A stretch of 64,000 nt of DNA from Hetaerina americana (lineage: Eukaryota; Arthropoda; Insecta; Odonata; Calopterygidae), in NCBI GenBank assembly GCA_022747635.1, contig JAKTNV010000009.1:4591064-4655063 (forward strand), given 5' to 3'. The position numbers were made by a program, and so were the translations under genes. The notes beneath the pieces are model-generated. The model did not search any database, was not told the origin of the DNA, and saw nothing but the letters and a program-made list of their open reading frames with translations. Shown here one piece after another: positions 30,770 through 41,844 of the stretch. Numbering within the stretch: position 1 is the first letter of the stretch; every line of letters starts with the position of its first letter.

Positions 30770-31045
30770 ATTTTTGCACCCTACTACCCACCACTAGGGA
30801 GTGTGGCAGGAGGTGAATATACACAAGACTAATTTTGACCCGAATATTTGTACCCCTACTACGGTCGGACAATGTTATTCTGATCCCTTATCGTCCGTGG
30901 AAAAAATGACATTTTAAATTTATTTGTTCTGCACTTAATATCTCTAATTTTACTGACCTGATATCTCCTACTGTAGTATGATGGTGGTAATAATACATTT
31001 TCAACATCAAAGCTAAAGAGACGTCCTTATCACAGTATCGCCTCC
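30770..31045 (-). mobile_element. CR1-like LINE 3' end (subfamily A)
   Basis: Resembles 17220-17500: stem-loop, then a CTACTACGGTCGGACAATGT block, ATCGTCCGTGGAAAAAATGA and TTTTCAACATCA. It lies exactly between the fold-back mariner and another piece of that mariner (31045-31341). Confidence 0.75.
30777..30815 (-). repeat. CR1-like 3'-terminal stem-loop (decayed)
   Basis: CACCCTACTACCCACCAC then GAGTGTGGCAGGAGGTG; stem arms are recognisable but mismatched. Confidence 0.55.
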
Positions 31046-31341
31046 ATAAAGAGCCTTAAAACGACGATGGACTCACTTTTTCAGTGCACTCACGACGATG
31101 GACGTAGGACTCACTTTTTCAGCAGTTAAAAATTCGATGACGGCACGCTGTTCAACCCGCGTTGACATTGCACCAGAACACGTCTCCATACTTCCGCTTC
31201 TTAAAATGTACTGGATGAATGTAACGACCTTAGACCTGCGCATGCGTGTTGAGGGGGAATGTTACTTCCACATGCCACGAAGAGTGCTTCTGGAGGTCAT
31301 TTCGTTTGTGGTTTTGTGCATTAGTTGTCAGCCTACCGTCG
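31045..31341 (-). mobile_element. Solo 5' arm of fold-back mariner family 6
   Basis: Matches 30480-30759: transposase start region, CCAGAACACGTCTCCATACT, CTGCGCATGCG and the terminal GTTGTCAGCCTACC. A 24-bp segment (ACGACGATGGAC ... CACTTTTTCAG) is duplicated at 31061-31112. No second arm is present. Confidence 0.78.
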
Positions 31342-32332
31342 CATGTCCAAGTGGAAGACTTGATTAACTAAATGCATGTGGCGACACCTCTTGATGCCCT
31401 CCCTCCCTCACCGCTCATTAAGGTTCACGCCCAGAAAGAAGAAAGGAAGATAAAACATGTCGATAAGGAAAGGACCCCGTTGCCATGGTGCAGAGAGGGA
31501 AACGCGTGTATCACGGACAGTTCCTTCGGGCGAAAGGCGGCGAACACGTGACTCTTCCGCAAGCGCGTCCATCCGCAGCAATTGACCTCCATGTGTCCCG
31601 CTTGGGCGAGGAGAGTTAGGAAACCAAATTAGGCGGTCGGTTGAATGGCTGGCAGAGGCTCTTTCCCTCGGGCCCAATTTTAACGTCTCGGCTGAAAATA
31701 ACGAGGAACGGAATACCGCCGACCTGGATGGATGTTTTCATTATTTCGTCATTCCTCTTTTTCCTCCCCCTCCCCTCGAATTAAGAGGGATAATATTTGG
31801 GAATTTACCCCCCCCGCGATTCCACCCACAACCCCCTCCCCTCCAGCCAATCCGAACACGGGCACGGCTAGGGAGCAGTCAGGGAGCCTACCTTTGCCCC
31901 CCCCCCCGACAACCACTTGTAATAACCACGCGCAGACCTCACCCGTGTCGCGCTCGGCAGATCGCCGAGGTGGAACGATCCATCCTAGAAAGAAAACACC
32001 CAGGGCCCACGCGGGGAGGGCAGCGCCCCCCTCCCCGTGATACGACGCTTGGGGAACGAGAACGGACTGGCGGGGAGAAGGGCGAGAGGGGGAAAGGGGC
32101 TGCGGGGAAGGAAGGGGGAGAAACAGATGAAATATGGAGAAGGAGGTGTATGTCGGGGGTTTAAGTGTGGGGGTGGGAGTCCGTCGAAGCACAATTCGGG
32201 AGACGGTCCAATGTTAAAAGAAGGGGGGAGCAACGACGCCCACAACTACGAGAGGCCCAAAGAGGGAAGCTCATCAGAGTGACCAAAATATGAAGATTCT
32301 AGCAGCGAAAACTTGAATGCGGAGTACATGTA
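31342..32332. other. GC-rich, strand-asymmetric island
   Basis: C-rich on the plus strand at 31740-31920, then G-rich and purine-rich at 32035-32180. Frames on both strands (e.g. 31749-32192 minus, 31732-32040 plus) overlap and are Pro/Ser- or Gly/Arg-rich without domains. I see no evidence of a real gene. Confidence 0.4.
32072..32118 (+). other. G-quadruplex-type motif
   Basis: Six runs of three to five G separated by two to six bases, e.g. GGGGAGAAGGGCGAGAGGGG, followed by two more runs. Confidence 0.7.
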
Positions 32333-33070
32333 AGTGAAACCTCTATGGAACCTGACCTCGTTACGCTCCGTCATTGCCCGGTTACAGGAACAGGGCTGCG
32401 CCATCAATTTTCGCGTATAAAAAACGGGAAAGTGCCTCATTACATCCCCAAGGCAGCTTACGATGATAGCGTTTATCAGTGATAAAATTTGTTTCGGAAG
32501 GGTAGAGAAGATATTAAAGATGCCGAATGGTCAGGACGCCCTTCGACCTCAAAAAGTGACGAAAATCTTTCAAGGATTAAGGCTTTATTTGACTGGTATG
32601 GCAAATTATGTGTTCACATGGTTTCTGATGAACTTTGCGAGTCGATGAACAAAGTGATGTACATCGACTCACGACTGTTAAAATGTGCATGAGGAAGGTG
32701 TGTGGAGGGGGGAGTTAAGTGCCGCGAGTGTTCTCGGACGAACGAAAGGAAACTCGCACGCGGATCTCTGCCGAGAGCTTCTCGGTCATGCAGGGAATGA
32801 GGATCCAAGTTTGAACCAGACTTCTTCCTCTTCCCCCGGCTCAAATATGTGCTGAAAGGACGTCACCCTGACGGGGTAGAAGCGTTACAACAGGCCGTGA
32901 CGAGGGAGAAAAGCAGCATTCCGGACGCTGCGTGTACGAGGCGTGGAAAACCCGCTGTCAGCGGTGTTTGGAAGTACAAGGGTGCTACTTCGAGGACTTT
33001 TGAGCGAATGTACGAGTTCTGGCTAAAATTATATATTTAATGAACTCAGTCCTACTACTTTTGGGACGGG
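32333..33070 (+). mobile_element. Mariner family 1, deleted and 5'-truncated copy 3
   Basis: The left end lacks the terminal repeat and begins at the GTGAAACCTCTAT block. The right end has CAGTCCTACTACTTTTGGGA near 33044-33063. Remains of the HTH (CFGRVEKI, DAEWSGRPSTSKSDEN) and of the C-terminus (KGRHPDGVEALQQAVTRE) are readable. The deletion junction GGATCCAAGTTTGAACCAGA at about 32800-32819 is the one in copy 2 (10062-10962). Confidence 0.83.
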
Positions 33071-33941
33071 CCGTGCAGTTACTGGTGTTGAAGTGACGTT
33101 TGAGATATTTCCTACGCTCCTTAGGGTATGCTTTGTTGATATTCACCACCATACTCTTTTCTTTTCGCAAACTCATTCAATACTTTTCAAATCATGGAAA
33201 ACAGAATTCCTCATTAAACCAACAATTAGTACACAAATAGCATTATAATTTACTTGAATAAATACAGGATATATATTGGCAGTATGAAATGGTAAAAGAA
33301 ATGATCCCCAAGATAAATCTCATGTCTCAGCGGGGATGACAGGTTTGGGAATGCGATTGATTAAGAGTGAATTTTTGAAACTTGTAATGCACCCTTAGAA
33401 TTTGCAAATAAAACCATAGCCATTCAATTGGAATGTCACAGCTCATTAAGCAGTCGGTGACGTTGACGGAGAGCGAATTTCCTCTACATTCGCCGCGCAT
33501 TTCCGTGAAATTCAATCGTCCAACAGAGTTTTTGACAGTTCAATCAATGAGAGGAATGAACAGAAATCATTCGCCCCGAAAAATTTTTGACGACGGCTAA
33601 GTTGCAAAAAAATAATCAGAAAGCTAGTGGGAGAGAGCGGTTAAATCGTAAATAACGCCTAGCGAATCAATTCCACGGGTCGTTGGGCTCTCCTTCAAAC
33701 CGTGACGAAGCATTGTGCAAACAAAGGCAAACTAATTGCAAAGTGGTGGTGTTTTTTGATCTCTTACGAGCTCACCTGCTCGAGGGAAGAGCTAAGTGCG
33801 CCATGACCCTCGGAAATTTATTTATAACCGATACACAAGATCAGCAAATTACGGTGAAGCCTCGACTTCCTTCGGTTTCCAATTTCTCATGTAAGACCAA
33901 TTAATTACGTCCTCATGGCCCATTAGTATCATTAATTATTA
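33071..33941. other. Unassigned AT-rich DNA
   Basis: Short frames only; no motif. Confidence 0.45.
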
Positions 33942-34175
33942 TGGTGGACGACCGACGCCTGAGATCAATAGCGCCATTAGTGATAGTTGGGGGTCATTTG
34001 GTAGGGACAGGATATTCAAGGGATTGAAGATGGTTGGAGAGAGAAACCTGGTGGCAGCATTAGCCTACTTATGACACAAGGCCCTAAAGGGCTCAAACTT
34101 TATGATATAGCGCCCCATACGTAGGACGTCGCTATTAACTTCTTTCCACATAGCACCCCCATTGGCGATCGGACA
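33942..34175 (-). mobile_element. tRNA-SINE family 1, copy 3, head missing
   Basis: The body matches 9520-9740 with more divergence (GGCGCTATATC, AGGCTAATGCTGCC and similar blocks in sense). The tRNA-like head is not visible at the right end. Old copy. Confidence 0.65.
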
Positions 34176-34205
34176 TGTATACCATATGCACTTATTTGAA
34201 GCAAG

Positions 34206-34370
34206 GCAAGATAATCCACCGGTTAAGGTAGGTTTTTGGATGGACACAGCTACTAAATAAAACTTTTTGTGACTCCTAACAAAACAAAATCCAGCAACTT
34301 ATTCTGCATCAGGTCCCTCTTCATCTTTGAGTACTTCCTTCCTCCCTTCATCCCGTCCAACATCCCTGGT
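34206..34370 (-). mobile_element. RTE-like LINE 3' end fragment (copy I)
   Basis: Begins at the 3' hairpin (CCACCGGTTAAGGTAGG on the plus strand), followed by TTTTTGGATGGACACAGCTA and the CATCAGGTCCCTCTTCATC block shared with 47980 and 54800. Truncated after about 165 bp. Confidence 0.8.
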
Positions 34371-35220
34371 GTTATAAAACTGAAGAGTTCTTATGAATTA
34401 TTGTACGTTATCACGAGTTCCACGTCATTTTAAAGATCCAAGGAAATAGTCTCCGAGTAAATCCTTTCCTCTAGCGTTTAATTTCCTTTTGTTTGAATAT
34501 ATTTCTGGTTACAGCCGCAATGAAGACGAATGATTGAAATTTGTGATTCATTTATCTTTTATTTACCTTTCATTTATTTTATCGACTGAGAATTGCCTTT
34601 ATTTTGGAGATTTTTTCTTGGATGGTATTTCATCATCATATTGCGATAATTATCATGAAAGGTTCATGCAATAATTAACGATGATTGCTTAAAAAAGGAT
34701 GTTTTTTAGTTAATGTAGGTACTAGTGAGTACTGAATGTGAGCGTATGTTGTGGGTTCTGTCCGGAGTATCAAGGTAACTCGTCACACTTGGATTTCCAG
34801 GCCTTCATAATACTGACCTGAGTGACCCCTGCTCCGGGCGTCGACGCAGTTCCCAGGGGCACTCTCCTCCATCGCGCATTCGTGACCCCCCACGCCGTCC
34901 GCGTCACGTCATACACGATTCTATTAGGCGCCCCCCATGAGATGACCTCTTTCGATTCTCACCGGCACCCCTGGCGCCCCTAGGCGCCTTACACGGCCTC
35001 CCACCCTGGCAGGCTCCATCTCTATCCCTCCTCCCCTTGCTATCCACTAATGTGTCGCACCGTTGCCTCAGAAACAGACCACCAAGTCACTTAGGAAAGT
35101 GAACGTTCTTGCATGGCGTTGATATTTCTTCGATCAATCGAATTACATTAATTACTTGCTGAAAAGTGTCATTGTACAATTAACAAAGATATAAACCTTA
35201 CGGATACCACAATTTTAACA
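34371..35220. other. Unassigned DNA with a GC-rich patch
   Basis: 34790-35050 is GC-rich with GGCGCC-type motifs (for example TTAGGCGCCCCCC). No frame with a domain. Confidence 0.4.
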
Positions 35221-35523
35221 TTATACAAAGTCTTTGAAGGAAACGTTGGAGCCATTGGAGATTTCTACTTCGTGCGTTGTCCAGGAAATAACCTTCGTTT
35301 TCGTGGGTATTAGTGGAAGAGGGAACCCGAGAACGGCCGCTTTATTAACGCACAAAGTATAAGCCTCGAGATGTTGTGGTTGGAAGGTTTCACCGTTTGT
35401 CGTTTGTTTAACATAACGATTCAAAATAAACACAATCATTAAAACCACCGCCATTAGTGAATATCGTTCGGCGATAAGGTTTTTACTGACAAAAAAAACT
35501 TCAAAGCTGCTGACAGTCATCAT
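35221..35523 (-). CDS. Hypothetical 100-codon ORF with a membrane segment
   Basis: I do not recognise this frame. Residues about 22-37 (YSLMAVVLMIVFILNRY) form a hydrophobic helix after a short N-terminus, followed by a polar region with NGETFQPQHLEAYTLCVNKA and an NGSNVS glycosylation-type site, a layout that would suit a type II membrane protein. The codon pattern is not low-complexity, and no repeat in the window matches it. No intron, promoter or homologue supports it, so it may be chance or an exon fragment. Confidence 0.25.
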   Translation of the reverse strand: MMTVSSFEVFFVSKNLIAERYSLMAVVLMIVFILNRYVKQTTNGETFQPQHLEAYTLCVNKAAVLGFPLPLIPTKTKVISWTTHEVEISNGSNVSFKDFV

Positions 35524-35589
35524 CGGGAAATTTGTACTCTGTACTGACCAAATCGCAATGAGTGACTAGAATTATACGTCAGTGTTGTC

Positions 35590-35840
35590 GTTCGTTTTAG
35601 AGTGAACTCAAATGACCTTGATGATGACGTTAGTGGCCGCCCGTCTGTGGTAAACAATGTACTGAACCTGAAAATTGACGAAAAATCCGCGAAAATCGGC
35701 GTTTTACGATATCTGAAATCTTTATCAAGTTTTCCACAGATTTCTACGACTCTTTTGCATGGAAAAATGACTGAAAACTTAGGCTACTACATGTTCTGTG
35801 TTCGTCTCGACGAGAGGAACTTAAAAGATGCCGTCATCGG
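35590..35840 (+). pseudogene. Possible mariner N-terminal remnant
   Basis: The frame from 35602 reads DVSGRPSVVNN then LKIDEKSAKI, resembling the SGRPSVV linker and second HTH of a cecropia/mauritiana-like mariner, and further ENLGYYMFCVRLDERNLKDA, which resembles the LGK...VWVPHELTERN block. The rest of the frame (to 36009) runs into unrelated GC-rich sequence. No TIR is seen. Confidence 0.45.
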
Positions 35841-36739
35841 TTGGCTGCGATCCCAGGCATCAGCGTCACTTCCGTTCCTGAGAGCATGCGTCCTCGAGGT
35901 CGGAAACATTGCGGAGGAAAAGACGTCGCCCATAAGGAGAAGCCCGTGTTTGCGGCGCGGGGCTATGCATGGAAGCAAGACGACGCTCGGTCTAATCCTG
36001 AGGGATTAGACAGACGCCTGCCTTGGTACAGCCGCATGCCGAAGGCTTCCTGGGAGCGACGTGGAGTTGGTTAAATCAGTGATCGCGATGCGCCGTCTGG
36101 TGCTATGGCGGCCAGGGGGATGGCACGGCACCGGGAGCCGTAGTCATCACTCTTATCTCGTCTGCAGGACCCCCCTCTCCCCCCTCACAAGTGCGTTTCA
36201 CGCCCGCAACACATCTCCGCGGGCTACGTGTTTACTTCGATTCACGACACCTTTATGGGTTCCGCGCGACCGCTGTACGGCGCGACCACTCTGGGGACGT
36301 TCGGTCTGTCTCGGAGGAGGAGGATCAATATCTGCTTATGGAAATTCTCTTCTCACCACAAGGAAACTGCCCATTATCATGCTTAGCATCTATCTCCTCA
36401 CCCTTGTCACTCCGCCCGTTATTCCGCGTAGAGATTTCGCCCAGGGTGAAGCGAGCGTAATATCGAAGGAGATGCCAGACAATGCCGTACTTCGAAGGCC
36501 GGAGACGAAGTGGGCGGAGACGGCTACTCCGGAGAGCTAAACATGGGCTTATCAGGGCATGCAGCACGTTCGGGTGCAACTGCAGCCACTCCGACGATCA
36601 AACACCCCCCTGAATGCTGTGCTACGACACACGACGACAAGAAGGCCAAGGGAAAACATTCTCCCCGGAGATAGTGAGGATGCATTTTATGCGTGAAGTA
36701 TTATCAATAATCATCATAATTTGAGATAGAAAAAAGATA
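35841..36739. other. GC-rich region, no gene recognised
   Basis: Frames of 77 to 159 codons overlap on both strands (36061-36540 plus is the longest). They have no domain and look composition-driven. C runs lie near 36170-36186. Confidence 0.35.
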
Positions 36740-37365
36740 AAGAGTCCATGATGACCAATAGTATACGGGGAATGAAAAACATGCGGGGAATATGTGGACA
36801 AACCAACAAAGAATTGGGTTTTATTATAAGAGTACTAGGTAAATATGATAAAAAAAGTAAAAAAAATTGTTATCTGTCGTTGGTTATGCCTCATTTAGAA
36901 TATGCTGCAAGTGTATTATGGGGTCCTCACGTATTTGGATTGATTGCCGAATTGGATCGCGTGCAGCGTAGAGGAGCTTGATTCGTAAAACATCGTTATG
37001 ATAAGTAGTGTATCCAAAATATTAGAGGAGATAGGCTGGAATTCATTATATGAAGCGAAGGTTAAATTAGAGATTGAAGCTCTTGCATGAGTTGGAAGGG
37101 CGTGTCTCTTTAGCAGTGATGCTAAAAATGTATTATTGCCCCCATCGCACTACAGTAAGAGAGATAATTCAAATAAAATTAGAGAGATTAAGTATTGAAC
37201 AGATAGATTTAAGATGTCATTTTATCCACGAACGATAGGATATCATGATAATATTGTCTGACCGCGGTAGTGTCATTTTCATTAAACATTAGCCTAGTGT
37301 GCATTCACCCTCTGCCACACACCCCGAAGGTGGCTTGCAGGGTAAATATATAAATAAATGACTAA
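36740..37365 (+). mobile_element. CR1-like LINE 3' end (subfamily A)
   Basis: The only plus-strand copy in the window that keeps the terminal stem-loop. An open segment 36748-36981 codes for the end of the reverse transcriptase: NKELGFIIRVLGKYDKKSK, then YLSLVMPHLEYAASV and LIAELDRVQRRGA. Further decayed coding (FVKHRYDK, ILEEIGWNSLYEA-like) and a 3' UTR follow. It ends at the stem-loop 37307-37343 and an AAATATATAAATAAATGAC tail. Confidence 0.88.
37307..37343 (+). repeat. CR1-like 3'-terminal stem-loop, sense orientation
   Basis: Outer stem ACCCT/AGGGT and inner stem GCCAC/GTGGC, with short internal loops. Confidence 0.8.
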
Positions 37366-39003
37366 AAAAGAATATCTCGGGAGACACTCTAGGGAAACAT
37401 TAAGCATGAATGAATAACAATCAAGTTACAAATGGATTGCCACATATTAGTCCTAAGATTGTTTTTGTAGTAACGGAGTTCCTCCTTCAAAGCGACGGCA
37501 GTCGTATTAAAAGGCCAGGTGGCGCCACCAAAATCTCGAATTAGTTATTAAATAAGCTAAATGCATTACTTTTATCTATATTTGAATTTTATGCCTAACA
37601 AATTTATTTATTCAAAATATAACCGCGGGGGTATGGGTCATCTTGTAAAAAAATTACCAAAAATAAATATTATTAATCCTATCGTGAAATCAAATAAATA
37701 CAATAACAGCGACGAAAGCTCTTGCACTTTTACGCTAAATAAAGATTTCTAATTCTTTCAATAAATAATGGCATAAATTAAATAAATAAAAAGAAAATTG
37801 CGAGAGGTTTCGTCTCTGTGATCATGGAAGAGTTTCACGACATCACGCCTGAATCTGTAATTTATATTTAAAAAATATGACAGAAAACGCTTTCCTCTTC
37901 CTAAGGTTATACAGTCATGGGAATTCAAATTATGAAATGATTCCAATAATTTAGCGAGACATGTGGAAGAAATGTTAATGAAGCATATTTCAACCCAAGA
38001 TATGATTTGAAAATTAAGTTAATGCTGTTAAAAAATAACAATTTCGTTACTTGCAGATAGCAATGCGCAAATATAATTCGCATCGAAAAATTTTTTCATA
38101 TGGATTTTCTGTTGCATGGCGGTCCGCGGTTTTGACTTTAAAGGAACCAATATGTGAGAATGATTGCAACTCTGCGAGAAATTTGCAGATTTTATTAGAG
38201 CTGAAATTCTTCGTAACCACTCGAAATGGTTTTACTTTTTGGAAAATAAAGTATTTGAAACACCTGAAAAAATTTGAAAGAAACAAAATTTTCCAATAAA
38301 TACCTAAGGTCCAATTTGTTTCGTGTCGTGGGAGGGGAATATTTAACCGCTAAGATGATTGATCCACAAAATTCTCCACTTCCAGGTCAATAAAACCGTT
38401 TTAAATAAATTATTTCACTTGATTTAACCCCAGGGAGTCGTCAACCAAAAGGAATTTTCCAATGTATCTTAATTAGCAACGAAATTCATGTCGGATGAGG
38501 TCACGCCACTCCCGCCACGTCAAAGAGATTCCTTCCCAGGGAATGCCTGTTAGGCAAAGACGGAGAATGGACAAATGGCGCGGAATCAAGGCTTAACACA
38601 ATAAATAAGAAAACACAAAGAGACATGAATAATACATATCCTAAAAATGAACGTATAGAATAAGTCATGAATAATTTCCTTAATTTTGAATAAGATCTAT
38701 AATTTTATGCCACATCATACTTCGGTACGTACACTGCGATTCCAAACACGTACTTTTCACAGATGAGTAGGTGAGAATCGAAAGCAACAGACGATTTTAA
38801 ATGTACGACGTTGAAATGCGAATCACAAATTTTAAGCTCCACAGAGTTATATTTTTGATTTTTTGAGTCTGCTAACGAATGCTTCATATATAAATAAAAG
38901 ATTAATATTTGACGTTTTAAATGCGTTTGAAAAGTGGAATATCACGTTTTCAGTTTTCACTGACCCGAATTATGATATCTGCAATGGATGGATTATTAGG
39001 CAT
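37366..39003. other. 1.6 kb AT-rich, unassigned
   Basis: Short frames (up to 82 codons) without motifs. No repeat shared within the window. Confidence 0.45.
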
Positions 39004-39403
39004 TGAACCGATTAAGGTAGGTTTTGGATGGACAAAGCCAAGAAATAAATATTTTGTTTCTCCTAACAAAACACAACCCACTCTACGATAACCCTACTCA
39101 TCATCTCTGTGTACTTCCTTCCTCCCTTTCCTGCCCTTCCCTCGTTTCATTATCCCCTCTATTACAGTCTTCATCATCCCGCTGCCAGTCAATACCCCCT
39201 TCATCCACTTTTCCTGCCTCCATAGGATTGCTCCCAACAAACCCCTCTCTTCGCCCACCATACCAAGTACTTCCTCATTTGTTTTCTTCTCTGTCCATTT
39301 CACCTTCTCCATTCTTCTCCACACCCACATTTCAAAAACCTCCAATCTACGCCTATCATCCTGCACGTAATGACCATGCTTCCGCACTATGCATAACGTC
39401 TCT
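39004..39403 (-). mobile_element. RTE-like LINE 3' end (copy D)
   Basis: Antisense 3' end with degraded hairpin region, the TTTTGGATGGACAAAGCC block, and coding for RRRLEVFEMWVWRRMEKVKW and EVLGMVGEERGLLGAILWRQ in an intact frame. 5' truncated at about 39403, where a leader fragment in the opposite orientation begins. Confidence 0.85.
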
Positions 39404-39493
39404 GTGGTCTGTTTCTCAGTGATGCGGCTGTAATGGCGTCTGACCCCAGTGGGGCGGCCAGTAAGTGATGGTGTCACGTTGGAAACACTATTG
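39404..39493 (+). repeat. RTE-like LINE leader fragment, opposite orientation
   Basis: TGACCCCAGTGGGGCGGCCA and GTGATGGTGTCACGTT match the leader of copies A and C in sense direction. It joins LINE copy D (-) to a mariner (+). Confidence 0.75.
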
Positions 39494-40047
39494 TCTCGAG
39501 TGCTCTCGGACGAACAAAAGGAAACTCGCACGCGGATCTCTGCCAAGAGCTTCCCGACCATATGAGGAGTGAGAATCCAAATGTTGTGGACAATGCCCCA
39601 CCAGACTTCTTCCTCTTCGCCCACCTCAAACCTTTGCTAAAAGATGAGAAAGATAGGTCAAAAGTCGTATTTATTTATGGGCGAGATTGAGACTATGTAG
39701 TTTCTTCTATCACCTAAACCCCTTGTCGCACATTTGCAACATTAAACTTACTGATAAATTACACAACAATGCATACATAGTAATTACATTAATACATAAA
39801 GCAACACGATGCATTAATGGACGCCATCACTACTCGGTGGGAGCATAACAACAGGCCGTGATGAGGGAGCTTAGCGGCATTCCGGGCGCCGCCTTCCAGA
39901 GGGTGTAAGGGGGGTGGAAAACCCGCTGCTGGCAGCGCCGTGTGGGCGCACAAGGGTGCCACTTGGAAGACTTCAGAGTCAATGTATCAATTCTTGCATT
40001 TTTTTTAATCGGCTCAGTCCTACTACTTTTGAGACGGACCCTGCATT
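39494..40047 (+). mobile_element. Mariner family 1, deleted copy 4, interrupted
   Basis: Left part 39494-39642 starts within the linker (SDEQKETRTRISA block). The right part 39819-40047 ends in CAGTCCTACTACTTTTGAGA and GGACCCTG. The deletion junction (GAATCCAAATGTTGTGGACA, then CCACCAGAC) is the one in copy 1 at 4410-4440. A 175-bp insert splits it. Confidence 0.82.
39643..39818. repeat. Insert of unknown class within the mariner
   Basis: The mariner sequence stops at GCTAAAAG and resumes at GGACGCCATCAC. The insert contains a TTTATTTATGGGCGAGATTG block resembling 4733-4800. I see no TIR and no clear target duplication. Confidence 0.5.
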
Positions 40048-41184
40048 CACAGAAAACCATACTGTAAACCACTTGAGTCAAAAGGGAGAGAAATAAATAC
40101 ACGAGAAATGTTTTAAATGGTCAATTTCCGGTGCAATTTGTCACTAAGGTCACGCCGAGAGAAGGCGCGTGCGTCGAAGGCGTTGCACAACGGCCGTCGG
40201 TGCGAATAAATGCAAAACAATTGCGCGATCCGGGAACCCCGTCCACTCCACCGTCCGACCGAAAACCTCCATCGCGTCTCCCAGCGGCGGGCAGCCGTGG
40301 GACGGCCATTAGCGATCCCCGGAGCCGATAATAATGATTCGAAATCAAGTGAGACGGCGAGTCGGGAAAAAAATGAAATAACTATCGTTCCACGCAGGTC
40401 CTCGGAAGCGATAACATGGGGAGGGCAAGGGGGGAAGTGAGGGGGGGGGAGGAAACCGAGAGAAGATGCCAAGGGGGAAAACAAGCACCGGTGTGGATGG
40501 GGCGCCCGGGAAAGCGTCGCGACGGGTCGCCGCGCCTTATCGATCAGACCATTATCCTCGCTCGGTGATTTCTGCAAAACACCATTATCGCAAATGGAAT
40601 CAGCGGCGGCAACATCAGAGGAAGCGGATGGGATGAAAAAAAAACGAGAGGCTTTCATGGACCCGCGGCCCAGAAAGTCATTTCTGCTCATCCCCCCCAC
40701 CCCAGACCCCCCCCCCCCCCCAACACCACTCTCCACGCGAGATTTGAAGTTGGGTAAACAGCATCGCCGTTTATGTAAACTCTCCATCCTGACCGGCCCA
40801 TTCGAAAAAAGGAGGTGAGTAATTATTATTATTATTGGGCCAATTGGACGCTCGCCGTAAAGTCGATGGCCGTTTGACGTGCGCGTGGGGGGGGAGGGAG
40901 TTGGGACGGACCGCCGCCACTCAATGGGGGAGCGTTATCTGTGGAGACGCCATCTTCGTTTTATTCTATTGCACCCCGTTCGTTGCGGAAGGGTAAATGC
41001 GGAGATTCTGGATGTAACAACTTCGGTCGAAAGCTTTTAGCCGTTAGGGGGCGTGAGCAACACAGGGGCGCGATTGGCGAGGGGTGGAGGGAGAGGGAGT
41101 CGCAGGTCACCCTCTCCCCAATGGAGGTACACGTACATTAAAATCTGGAAATGATGAAAGAAGATATTTTGCTTTTCTACATCT
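40048..41184. other. GC-rich island with a 224-codon open frame
   Basis: Strong GC and CpG between about 40120 and 41110. The minus frame 40113-40787 (224 codons) is one of the two longest in the window (after 22898-23596) but is Gly-, Ser- and Pro-rich, with GVGGGGGSGVGG, and long frames also run on the other strand (40594-40818, 40131-40331). A long C tract lies at 40691-40722. It could be a promoter island or exon of a host gene, but nothing identifies a product. Confidence 0.4.
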
Positions 41185-41565
41185 ACCTAGTACCACCCAA
41201 ACCGCCCCAAGGGTGTGTGGCGGGGGGTGATAGGTCACCAACCTTAATGAAGAATAAAACCATATGTAAAACCAAGTAATTCATGCAAAAACCTTTACAA
41301 CTCACACGCATGCAAAAAGATGCTTATACTATCAACTAACTCACACATGTACCTACGAATGTACCTTATGTCTAACCAGCGTTTAATCTCGTTCTAACTT
41401 GTAAATGATTTATCTTTAATATTTCTTTTGTGACTTGGGTTTCTTTAAATAATGATTCCTTATTGTCCGGGGAAAAGAAGAGTATTTGTATATGTATCTG
41501 TACTAGAGTCTATCTCCCTTATCTCATCTATATCTTCTGATACACATCATTAGTGTCGGGTCATT
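41185..41565 (-). mobile_element. CR1-like LINE 3' end (subfamily B)
   Basis: Stem-loop at 41191-41229, then GGTCACCAACC, ACACGCATGCAAAAA, the TTTAATCTCGTTCTAACTTG block and the GGGGAAAAGAAGAGTATTTG block, which are antisense to the 3' UTRs at 7810-8200 and 19035-19555. Truncated near 41565. Confidence 0.82.
41191..41229 (-). repeat. CR1-like 3'-terminal stem-loop
   Basis: ACCACCCAAACCGCCCC then GTGTGTGGCGGGGGGTG: inner CCGCC/GGCGG. Confidence 0.7.
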
Positions 41566-41844
41566 ATAATAATTTGCCCAATCGCGGTCTGCATTTGTTA
41601 TTCTTATACCTTATCGTTGAGAAAAAATGACATTAATAATATTTTAATTCTCAAAATTACATTTTATACTGTCTCTATACAAAGTGTTTATAGAAGCGCA
41701 CTTGTACAATTCAATATTTTGCATGAAAGTTAGGAAGAAAGTTAAACGTTAATACAGAAATTTACGAACTTTACGGAGCCCGGATGAAGAAAGACCGCCT
41801 AAGGCATTTGCCTAAGGCCACATGGGTAAAGTGTACTAGTTTGT

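Noticed and set aside
31749..32192. A 147-codon minus-strand frame as a Pro-rich protein
   Set aside because: It is the translation of a skewed C/G-rich island, overlapping frames exist on the plus strand, and no motif is present.
40113..40787. A 224-codon open frame on the minus strand as a host gene
   Set aside because: GC-rich, CpG-rich DNA gives long frames by chance. The translation is Gly/Ser/Pro-rich without a domain, and open frames run on the other strand too.
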